Assembly: GCA_023667395.1 (NCBI GenBank)
Contig: JAMPAC010000011.1
Location: 1 to 54,660, forward strand
DNA length: 54,660 bases
Reading direction: 5' to 3'
Origin: Blautia sp.
GTDB lineage: Bacteria > Bacillota > Clostridia > Lachnospirales > Lachnospiraceae
The notes under the pieces are model-generated. The model worked only from the letters and a program-made list of their open reading frames with translations, was not told the origin of the DNA and did not search any database. Every line of letters begins with the position of its first letter. Position 1 is the first letter of the stretch. This document shows, piece by piece, positions 8,708 through 15,391 of the stretch. Position numbers and translations under genes: made by a program.

Positions 8708-8764
8708 ACGGCGGAGACATGCTGCCCTGTTCTATGCGGACGGAGCAGCACGCCTCCGCCTGAT
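8708..8764. repeat. Minimal copy of the foldback-element end
   Basis: GGCGGAGACATGCTGC (8710-8725) pairs almost perfectly with GCAGCACGCCTCCGCC (8745-8760). The sequence around it, including CCTGTTCT, GCGGACGGAGCA and CTCCGCCTGATTTCC, matches the outer ends of the large elements at 29,864 and 39,911. It looks like an internally deleted or solo version. Otherwise 8569-8834 holds only the terminator at 8783. Confidence 0.7.
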
Positions 8765-8782
8765 TTCCGAAAATTATTATTA

Positions 8783-8816
8783 AAAAGCCAATTCCGTTAT
8801 TTCCGGATTGGCTTTT
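8783..8816. terminator. Terminator-like hairpin upstream of the GNAT gene
   Basis: AAAAGCCAAT (8783-8792) pairs with ATTGGCTTTT (8807-8816), with extra pairs around CCG. The T-rich flank is good on both strands. No gene clearly reads into it from the left on the plus strand, so it may insulate the GNAT promoter or be part of the adjacent repeat. Confidence 0.6.
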
Positions 8817-8834
8817 CTCTGTTTTAATGATAAC

Positions 8835-8864
8835 TTGACTTAAGGCACACGGGCATGGTAGGAT
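8835..8864 (+). promoter_or_regulatory. Putative promoter of the GNAT locus
   Basis: TTGACT (8835-8840), an 18-nt spacer and TAGGAT (8859-8864) lie about 49 nt before the ATG at 8913. The -35 is strong and the -10 weak. Confidence 0.5.
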
Positions 8865-8912
8865 TATATCGTTGAAGCATCAACACATTAAGATTGGAAG
8901 GAGTGATTTCAT

Positions 8913-8966
8913 ATGAGAAATAGAGCGGCTAATTTCATGAAAAAATGGGAGGGAACATTATATTAA
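8913..8966 (+). other. 17-codon reading frame with a strong RBS overlapping the GNAT start
   Basis: GGAAGGAG (8896-8903) sits 9 nt before this ATG, the only good ribosome binding site in the area. The frame reads MRNRAANFMKKWEGTLY and stops at 8966, overlapping the GNAT frame. Ending this frame at KKWEG and continuing in the GNAT frame (NIILTLPDK) would give a natural N-terminus. I think it is the detached 5' end of the GNAT gene; a leader peptide is the alternative. Confidence 0.6.
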
Positions 8967-9523
8967 CCCTCCCTGATAAAACGGAGGATTTTTATATATT
9001 ATTACAATTTCATAATTTAGCAGTCAGAAATGCAACTGTTCAAGACGCAGCATTATTATCGTCCTGGTGGAACGACGGAAAAATCATGGCTCATGCAGGT
9101 TTTCCGAATGGAACTGGCGAAACGGCCGGTGAAATTGCCGAAAGTCTCAAAAAAGACACTGACGACGACAGACGTCTGATCATCGAACTTGACAAAAGAC
9201 CTATCGGTGAAATGAGTTATGGCAGGGAAAGTGAAGATACGGCCGGAATCGGAATTAAGATCTGTGATTTTTCAGAGCATGACAAAGGGTATGGAAAAAT
9301 ACTTTTAAGTATGCTTATCTCTTCCTTGTTCCAGGATCTGGGCTACAAAAAAGTAATTTGTGATACCAATGCAAATAACAAGAGGGCTCAGCATGTTTAT
9401 GAAGAACTGGGATTTAAAAAAATACGGTTGAGGGGCAACTCCTGGAAAGACCAGCTTGGTAAACTACAGTCCTTTATTGACTATGAACTGTATCAGGAAG
9501 ATTTTGTAAATTTTGCTAAATAG
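8945..9523 (+). CDS. GNAT-family N-acetyltransferase (RimL-like), 5' end disturbed
   Basis: The 192-aa frame contains a GNAT fold: LAVRNATVQDAALLSSWWND at the start of the domain, an acceptor segment AHAGFPNG, GIGIKICDFSEHDKGYGKIL as motif A for acetyl-CoA binding, and NANNKRAQHVYEELGFKK as motif B. The substrate is unknown; relatives acetylate small amines or protein N-termini. The ATG at 8945 has no ribosome binding site. The well-placed site belongs to an ATG at 8913 in another frame, so the native protein was probably about 10 residues longer and a one- or two-base change near 8945-8953 (A6 then GGGAGGG) broke it. A sequencing error or programmed slippage would look the same. Confidence 0.75.
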   Translation: MGGNIILTLPDKTEDFYILLQFHNLAVRNATVQDAALLSSWWNDGKIMAHAGFPNGTGETAGEIAESLKKDTDDDRRLIIELDKRPIGEMSYGRESEDTAGIGIKICDFSEHDKGYGKILLSMLISSLFQDLGYKKVICDTNANNKRAQHVYEELGFKKIRLRGNSWKDQLGKLQSFIDYELYQEDFVNFAK

Positions 9524-9611
9524 AAGTACTATAGATTTTTAAAGAACATATGGAAAACATTGCCCGTTATATATAGAAACTTGTTTCTGAACCCCAACTA
9601 ACCAACAGAAC

Positions 9612-9640
9612 TTGTGCATATTTACAGAGTACAGTATAAT
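9612..9640 (+). promoter_or_regulatory. Promoter of the 438-aa unknown gene
   Basis: TTGTGC (9612-9617), a 17-nt spacer and a perfect TATAAT (9635-9640) lie 32 nt before the ATG at 9673. Confidence 0.65.
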
Positions 9641-9672
9641 CAATCCATCATACCGAAAAAGGAGCCCGCGCC

Positions 9673-10989
9673 ATGGATCTGACAGAACAGTTATGGACAT
9701 TGCAGCAGATTTACCAATATGAAAATTCCTATTACGACAGCGAAAAGAGGATGCGTCTGTACCGCATACCCGCAGATATCCCTGCGGATAAACTGGATGC
9801 CCTGAAACAGGCTGGCCGCATGCCGGGGCAGACTTTTATGCCCGAACATGATGAAATATGGGATGCCTTTTATGCCCTGGCGGATTCCTGGACGCTTTCC
9901 GAAGCCGCAGACGCATTTATCGCGGGTCTCTGGTCAGCGCCGCCCCTCTGGCAGTCCGCCCTGGCGGCAAAAGTCCTCGCCCGGGCAACGCCCCGCCATG
10001 CCTTTACCCCCTATGGCGGCTCCGCCGATACCTGCACCATATGCGGCTTTTGCAAAACCGCCGTGGATGCCGCATATCTGTGGGTGCGCCGCATGACCGG
10101 CGGCGTTCCCCTTGACGGCGACCCCACGAGTTATGTGTGTGCCCTGCGGGAAATGGCCGGAGCGGGAGAACGCCCGGTTCCCACGGCATACGACCTGTGG
10201 ACTTTCCGCGCCGTCCTGACCGTGATCAGGGACATGCCCTCCGGCTCCAGATACAGCAAGGTCAGGGACGCCCTGCATAAGGAAAAGCTTCTGCCCCTTT
10301 CCTCCAAGGAAAAATGCCAGTCCCTGCTGGAGGTTCTGGCGTTGATCGGTATTCTGGATACGCCCGAACATCCCGGCATGGTCACACGGTTTACCACCTA
10401 TAAAGAGCGTGATCTGCGTCCCTCCGTCCGTGTGGAAGCGCAGGCTCCGCTGGCATGGTGGGATTCCTCCGTCGGCGTCAACGGGACTGCCTTAAAGAAA
10501 ATCTTTGGAGAGATCGAATGTTCTTCCGTCTCCCTGGCGGACCGTCCCGCCCCCGTTCCGTCCTTGTCTGAGACAGCTGCGGGCAGGCTTGCCCAAAAGA
10601 AAAAGCCCCGGAAAAGACTGCCCTCGTCCCCGGACGCCGGAAAAGGTCCTGCCCAGGCCGGGGACGTATATGCCGTCCGCATCCGGGATAACCTGTGGGT
10701 CACGGTCTATTGCCATCAGGCGGAAGATAAATATGTGACCATAGAATACCTGGACGGCATTTTCTCCGAAATGCCCATGAAATCACAAATTACCAGCGCT
10801 TTCCGCCTCCGCGACAACAAACGATGGCAGCAGCGGGTATCGGGCATGGACAGAACCACCGGGGTGAAACGGGTCGCCCGGAATATCCCCGTGCCGCAGA
10901 CCGATCTTCCGGAACCGGACAGGAAAGCTTTCGCCACGGCCAGCAGCCTGGCGCATCTGGCGCGGTGGTGCTTTCGGGAACTGCCCTGA
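9673..10989 (+). CDS. Unrecognised 438-aa protein with CxxCxxC motif and C-terminal beta domain
   Basis: I do not recognise the full protein. Residues 1-230 are mostly helical and include DTCTICGFCK near residue 118, a possible metal-binding knuckle. Residues 300-330 are a basic, Pro/Lys-rich linker (QKKKPRKRLP). The C-terminal part opens with GDVYAVRIRDNLWVTVY, then YVTIEYLDGIF, a beta-rich pattern that loosely recalls the Imm26-type immunity fold. There is no signal peptide or membrane segment. AGGAG lies 8 nt before the ATG, and the gene has its own promoter. It converges on the broken HEAT-like gene. An immunity or interaction protein is a guess only. Confidence 0.6.
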   Translation: MDLTEQLWTLQQIYQYENSYYDSEKRMRLYRIPADIPADKLDALKQAGRMPGQTFMPEHDEIWDAFYALADSWTLSEAADAFIAGLWSAPPLWQSALAAKVLARATPRHAFTPYGGSADTCTICGFCKTAVDAAYLWVRRMTGGVPLDGDPTSYVCALREMAGAGERPVPTAYDLWTFRAVLTVIRDMPSGSRYSKVRDALHKEKLLPLSSKEKCQSLLEVLALIGILDTPEHPGMVTRFTTYKERDLRPSVRVEAQAPLAWWDSSVGVNGTALKKIFGEIECSSVSLADRPAPVPSLSETAAGRLAQKKKPRKRLPSSPDAGKGPAQAGDVYAVRIRDNLWVTVYCHQAEDKYVTIEYLDGIFSEMPMKSQITSAFRLRDNKRWQQRVSGMDRTTGVKRVARNIPVPQTDLPEPDRKAFATASSLAHLARWCFRELP

Positions 10990-11012
10990 CGCATGCCCCC
11001 TGTCTGGATGCG

Positions 11013-11826
11013 TCACAGCCGCTTCCTGGCATAGTTCCTGATCTCATCATTGCTGTCATACAGGCACTCCCGCAACAGTTCTTCCGTCATCATATGCCGC
11101 CTGCCCATCTCTTTCACGATATATGCCCTGCAGAAAGAGCACAGGGTATGTTCATACAGATATGGCAGTAACTCTTTCGGCGCGGATTTTATCCCTTTTT
11201 CCTCCAGCAGGTCAAGCACGGAGGCATATGCACCATGCCAGCCCCTTTTATCCCCATAAGTGACCGGAATACTCTTTACCAGCCTGACAAACGTTTCCCG
11301 GTCTTCTTTCTGATAATGATTCGCCAGCAGGGAGACCGCCTCCGGAACACACTCCTTTCCTGCCGCCAGTTCCAGCGCGAACTGACGTATTTTCTCATGA
11401 CGCATGTGACCCAGGGCGTAAAACGCCGCCTCTTTCAGCATTTTATCCCCGCTCCCGGCGTCCTGGATCAGGGGTTCCGGCGATAATGGGAACGGACAGC
11501 GCCGTAAGCGCCTCCCTGTTCCCATCCAGCGCAAACAGTCCCAGCAGTTCACAGTAATGGGAAAATTCCCAGCCGCCATTTGGACGGTATTGCGACAGTT
11601 TCCGGATCACCGCATCCACAAAAGGCCTTTCCTCACGAAGCCGGCGCACCATTTCCCGCATATACCATGCCCTTGTGCCTTCGCACTGGGTATCATAGGA
11701 AAGGTCATGGGTACATCCCCACAGGACTATTTCACGGTATTTTTCCGCATCCTCCGCCTGGTCCAGTTCCAGTATGCATCTGCCAAGTCCCCGTTTCATG
11801 GCCTCCCTGAATTCCTTTTTGGTCAC
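11013..11826 (-). pseudogene. HEAT-repeat-like protein gene broken by a frameshift
   Basis: Two frames together encode one helical-repeat protein of about 270 residues. The first runs from a GTG at 11826 (GGGAGG 6 nt upstream) through MTKKEFREAMKRGLGRC to LTALSVP and stops at 11443. The second carries on as PEPLIQDAGSGDKMLKEAAF through HEAT-like helices (FYALGHMRHEKIRQFALELA, DEIRNYARKRL) to a stop at 11013. The frames swap near 11465-11505, around GGGGTTCC on the plus strand. Each half lacks what the other has, so a single indel explains the split. HEAT repeats are protein-interaction scaffolds; the partner is unknown. A sequencing error cannot be excluded. Confidence 0.7.
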
Positions 11827-12001
11827 TTAAAGCCTCCCTGATCCTGCAGCGCTTCCAGGACTGCGTCAGGGATTTCCCTGTGCCGTCCTGGTATTTTCAG
11901 GCCTCCGCCAGCAAGAATCGCGCCACAAATCGCTGCACCACTTTTTCATCCTCATTTTCCCATTATACACTCTCTCCCTGGATGCTGCAACGAACAATGT
12001 C

Positions 12002-12033
12002 GTAACAGTTCAGTGCCCTGTCTGAACTGTTAC
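12002..12033. repeat. 12-8-12 hairpin repeat, copy 1
   Basis: GTAACAGTTCAG (12002-12013) and CTGAACTGTTAC (12022-12033) are perfect reverse complements around TGCCCTGT. A related hairpin with the same 12-8-12 geometry lies at 49,202-49,233. It sits upstream of the promoter of the second small helical gene. Apart from this, 11,827-12,052 has no visible gene. Confidence 0.75.
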
Positions 12034-12052
12034 GAACTGTTATACCATGTCC

Positions 12053-12101
12053 AAAGTCTGACTAACAAAGACTTTACACAGTCCGTCCAATTCGTTATAA
12101 T
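12053..12101 (+). promoter_or_regulatory. Promoter and overlapping inverted repeat of the second small helical gene
   Basis: TTTACA (12073-12078), a 17-nt spacer and TATAAT (12096-12101) form a strong promoter. AAAGTCT (12053-12059) and AGACTTT (12069-12075) are an inverted repeat whose right arm overlaps the -35 box, a plausible operator position. The paralogous gene at 709 has the same promoter layout, but I do not see the same inverted repeat there. Confidence 0.7.
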
Positions 12102-12146
12102 AAATATATGAATCAGCAATCACATCATTTAAAAGGCGGTGAAAGG

Positions 12147-12344
12147 ATGGTAGAAGAAATGAGCAGGGAAGAACTCATGAAAATATCTGTTGAAGAATTT
12201 TCGAGATTACAAAAATGGATGCTTTCCGCAAAAGATAAAGAATCGGAAACCTATGACCTGATGCACGAAAGATACGTTGAACTGAAAGTCATTTTGTCGA
12301 ATTTAAGTGTAAATCTTGCAGAACTGGATAAGATAAAGGCTTAA
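12147..12344 (+). CDS. Small helical protein, paralogue of the 709 gene
   Basis: This 65-aa protein has two predicted helices (ISVEEFSRLQKWMLSAK and YDLMHERYVELKVIL) and ends VNLAELDKIKA. It matches the 60-aa protein at 709-891 along its whole length, with a slightly longer N-terminus (MVEEMSREELMK). The ATG at 12147 is chosen by that alignment and a GGTG 5 nt upstream; an in-frame ATG at 12108 would add 13 residues without a good site. It has its own promoter and terminator, so it is a single-gene unit like its paralogue. Function unknown. Confidence 0.7.
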   Translation: MVEEMSREELMKISVEEFSRLQKWMLSAKDKESETYDLMHERYVELKVILSNLSVNLAELDKIKA

Positions 12345-12356
12345 ATCCTGACCCGC

Positions 12357-12400
12357 AAAAGACCCCATCAGGGCCAGTCACCCTAATGAGGTCTTTCTTC
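12357..12400. terminator. Bidirectional terminator
   Basis: AAAGACC (12358-12364) pairs with GGTCTTT (12389-12395), with an inner CAGGG/CCCT stem. It lies between the small helical gene and the convergent lipoprotein gene that ends the long minus-strand run. Confidence 0.75.
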
Positions 12401-12412
12401 ATGACATCCGCC

Positions 12413-12997
12413 CTACCTGTCCAGGCGGTATTCGATGCTGACCACCACATCGTTCCTGGTGATAATGATCAACAAGGTCTCCCCTCTTGTATAAGTGCAG
12501 GCAGTTCCCTCCGCCTCGTAATCCTCCCCATAGAGGGATTTCATATCATCCACCGTATCCCCAAGGCGCAGTCCCTCCGTCGTAGGCAGGTTGGGATCGA
12601 TAAAATAGACGGAATAGACGCGTTCCTCATCCTCATCAAGGTACGCCGTCAGTTCAAACGTCCCAAAATTGTATACCTTGTCGTTTCCGCCAAAGGCACA
12701 GCTGGGAACCTCCGCCACGTCGGAGCACTTAGGCAGGGTGGAGAGATCCACAGGTTCTCCCGGAACCAATACCGCTCCTTCATACACAAAGCTGAACACG
12801 CCTTCCTCCTCCCCGGTGCTTTCCTGCTCCGGGACTTCCGCTGTCCTGCCTTCCCTGTTCTCACCCTGGCTCTCATTCCCCGCGCCGCCGGAACCAAGAT
12901 TGATGTCCTGCGCCAGTGCCGGGGCCGCGTCCTGTCCGCACGCCGTCAATACCGCGATCATGCCGCACAAAAAAAGTACCTTACTTATCCTCTTCAT
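12413..12997 (-). CDS. Lipoprotein of unknown function
   Basis: The 194-aa product has a lipoprotein signal peptide with lipobox LTAC (Cys20), then a low-complexity Gly/Glu-rich linker (about 30-65) and a compact domain of about 120 residues. The end of that domain (GLRLGDTVDDMKSLYGEDY, then TLLIIITRNDVVVSIEY) looks like a small alpha/beta fold that recurs in secreted Clostridia proteins. The start is fixed by GAGG 8 nt upstream. Its first 17 nt overlap the end of the SGNH-like gene, so it is translated with it. The likely location is the outer face of the membrane next to the MBOAT/SGNH acylation pair. Confidence 0.75.
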   Translation of the reverse strand: MKRISKVLFLCGMIAVLTACGQDAAPALAQDINLGSGGAGNESQGENREGRTAEVPEQESTGEEEGVFSFVYEGAVLVPGEPVDLSTLPKCSDVAEVPSCAFGGNDKVYNFGTFELTAYLDEDEERVYSVYFIDPNLPTTEGLRLGDTVDDMKSLYGEDYEAEGTACTYTRGETLLIIITRNDVVVSIEYRLDR

Positions 12998-14027
12998 CCT
13001 TTTGTCCTCTCATTTCTTTAATTATCTCATCGTATCTCTGCAGTTTTTCATCATATGTAGACGCAATTTTCGGATCCTGGCGGCGATCCGCCACCCCGTG
13101 TTCCTCCGTCAGGATATTCCCGAAATACCGGGACAGTTTGACCGCCCCGGACAGGTTCAGGTGATAGCCCCCGTCATAGGTATCCTCCGAAAAATCAAGC
13201 CCGATCTCCCCGGACTTCTCCATGAAATTATAATACGAAAGCCCATACTCGGCGGCATATTCCCTGATCTGTTCCTCATATTCCTCATACCAATAGGGAT
13301 AGAGGCTGGGCGCTTTGACCAGGATCAGTTCCGTCCCGTTTTCCTCACACAGCAGACGAAGCCTGTCCAGATATTCATAGCAGATGTCCGCGAACTGATA
13401 ATCAGACAACACCCTTTCCACCGGAAGCGTTCCCGCCGGAATCACCTCCGTGTGAAGCTGGAATCCGCTGAAAGTATTGTCCCTGACCCGGAAGAGATAG
13501 GAAAAATCCTCCTCCGTCAGCCGGTCGAAGCGGGAATGGTAACGGAGAATGGGAAAAACATAGGAAAGAAACTGTTCCTCCTCCGTCATGGAGGCCATGA
13601 TGATCCCCGCCTTGCTGTCGGACCAGCGCATCCGGTCGATGGTCAGGCGGTTATATGCCTCGCTGACCGGCTCGGAGTAGCGCATGGCGTTCACATTGAA
13701 CACCAGCGCGCGGGGCGTCTCATACTGGAACGTTTCTTCCGCTATGTAATAACTCATCCAGACAAGCTGCTGGGGCGTTCCCCTGATATATGATGTTATG
13801 CCGTAATCCCGGTACAGTTCCATGGGTGAAAAGTTCGCATATACCTCGCAGTCCCCAAGGAATATGACATCGTGCCCTCCCGCTTCCCGGTAATATTGGG
13901 ATATGAAGCTGCCCTCTTCCAGATCCGTCATGTATTTGGGCTGGAGCAGCATGGAGAGCAGCGCAAACGCCATGCCAAAAGCCGCCAGGACAATTCCCGT
14001 GGACAGGATATTCTTTTTATTTTTCAT
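12981..14027 (-). CDS. Membrane-anchored SGNH-hydrolase-like protein (MBOAT partner, GDC variant)
   Basis: The 348-aa protein has an N-terminal membrane anchor (about 7-28) and an SGNH-like domain outside. Block I reads VIFLGDCEVYANFSP: where the family usually has Gly-Asp-Ser, a Cys stands in the nucleophile position. The C-terminal Asp-His pair is in YDGGYHLNLSGAVKLS. Such proteins (DltD, AlgX/AlgJ, PatB-like) work with MBOAT acyltransferases to acylate cell-wall polymers or exported polysaccharides. The gene is 39 nt downstream of the MBOAT gene, which supports that pairing. Whether Cys is catalytic or makes it a non-enzymatic acyl carrier is not decidable here. Confidence 0.8.
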   Translation of the reverse strand: MKNKKNILSTGIVLAAFGMAFALLSMLLQPKYMTDLEEGSFISQYYREAGGHDVIFLGDCEVYANFSPMELYRDYGITSYIRGTPQQLVWMSYYIAEETFQYETPRALVFNVNAMRYSEPVSEAYNRLTIDRMRWSDSKAGIIMASMTEEEQFLSYVFPILRYHSRFDRLTEEDFSYLFRVRDNTFSGFQLHTEVIPAGTLPVERVLSDYQFADICYEYLDRLRLLCEENGTELILVKAPSLYPYWYEEYEEQIREYAAEYGLSYYNFMEKSGEIGLDFSEDTYDGGYHLNLSGAVKLSRYFGNILTEEHGVADRRQDPKIASTYDEKLQRYDEIIKEMRGQKDEEDK

Positions 14028-14066
14028 GATTTATTTATTCCGTTTCGAGACTGTTTAAATTTTTCA

Positions 14067-15323
14067 TCAAAACCGGCTGTATATAAAATCCGACGCCGTA
14101 AAACCGATCCCGTACATGCCAAAGGTGAGAACCGCCAGCGTCAGCGCACAGAGCACGCCGACCTTTGCCGCCGGGGAAAATGCGTGGAACCTTGCTTTCA
14201 GGCTCCCGCCTTTCCAATCATACAGCCAAAGCAGCAGGCAGGCCGCGCCTAAAACAATCCAGTCACCCAGGCTAAGCCCCATCCCGCCCATCCCTGCAAG
14301 TAGCGCACCGTAATTGAAGACGGTAAACACAGAGCCTGCCATCCGCAATGCCACCGCCGTATCCTGCCAGATGAAAAACGACCACAAAAAGCTGACCAGC
14401 AGGAATGTGACGGCGCGGTTGAATGTCCTGCTCTTTGTCCGGAACCTGTCCCCGAAGAACACCAAAACGCCATGCGCCAGTCCCCAGAGGACATACCCGC
14501 CACCGTGCCAGACGCCGGAGACCAGGAACGTGGCCATGGTATTCAGGAATTTCCGCAGTTTTCCCCTGCGGCCGCCACCCAGCGGAATATACACATATTC
14601 CCGCAGCCAGCCGCCCAGGGTCATATGCCAGCGGCGCCAGAATTCCGAAACGGACTCTGAAAAATAGGGCGCATCAAAATTTTCACTCATCCGCAGTCCC
14701 AGCATCCGGGACACCCCGAGGACAATATCGATCCCGCCGGAAAAATCGGCATAAAGCTGAACCGCATAGAAAAGCATTGCCGCAAGGGCGAAAGCGCCGT
14801 TAAACTGCTCCGGGTCTGCGGAAATCGCGGACACGACCACGCCAAGCCTGGCGGCGATCACCAGCTTCTTAAACAATCCCCACAAACTGCGGACCGCGCC
14901 TTTCAAAAGGCCGTCCCCGCCCATATGCCTTTCCTCCAACGCGGCGCGCATCCTGGGATAGGGCTCGATGGGGCCGATGAACATGTGGGGCAGCCAGGTG
15001 ACAAACAGGCCGAACCGCAGCATATTTTTCTCCGGCTCATATTTACCATTATATAAATCTATATGGTACGCCATGATCTGGAGCGTAAAATAGGAAATGC
15101 CCAGCGGGGCGGTAATTGGCGGGTAAGGCAGCCAATGCCGTACCCGCAAAAAAAGCAGCAACAATACCTGCACAACCGTACTGACCCACATGACCCAGCG
15201 GCGCTTTGGAATCAACCGCCCAGCCAGATAACTTAACAGGGTCACAGCCAGCAGATACAGGATCGATATGCCATATCCCGCATATACCGCCAGCCCTATT
15301 ATGAAAAGAACCAGATTTATCAT
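14067..15323 (-). CDS. MBOAT-family membrane O-acyltransferase
   Basis: The 418-aa polytopic protein follows the DltB/AlgI/PatA plan. FWRRWHMTLGGWLREYVY, with its conserved His, and GVWHGGGYVLWGLAHG, with the second essential His, are the family hallmarks. GISYFTLQIMAYHIDLY and AVQLYADFSGGIDI are further conserved stretches. It moves an acyl group, commonly acetyl, across the membrane for transfer to a surface polymer. The ATG at 15323 has GGAGG 8 nt upstream and is preferred to the in-frame starts at 15338 and 15359. No dltA or dltC is nearby, so D-alanylation is unlikely; acetylation of a surface glycan is the best guess. Confidence 0.9.
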   Translation of the reverse strand: MINLVLFIIGLAVYAGYGISILYLLAVTLLSYLAGRLIPKRRWVMWVSTVVQVLLLLFLRVRHWLPYPPITAPLGISYFTLQIMAYHIDLYNGKYEPEKNMLRFGLFVTWLPHMFIGPIEPYPRMRAALEERHMGGDGLLKGAVRSLWGLFKKLVIAARLGVVVSAISADPEQFNGAFALAAMLFYAVQLYADFSGGIDIVLGVSRMLGLRMSENFDAPYFSESVSEFWRRWHMTLGGWLREYVYIPLGGGRRGKLRKFLNTMATFLVSGVWHGGGYVLWGLAHGVLVFFGDRFRTKSRTFNRAVTFLLVSFLWSFFIWQDTAVALRMAGSVFTVFNYGALLAGMGGMGLSLGDWIVLGAACLLLWLYDWKGGSLKARFHAFSPAAKVGVLCALTLAVLTFGMYGIGFTASDFIYSRF

Positions 15324-15391
15324 CACGGTAACCTCCATGGGGATGGATCCGCATTGCACCTCTGGCGGCGCATTACCCCGGCAGCTTCACC

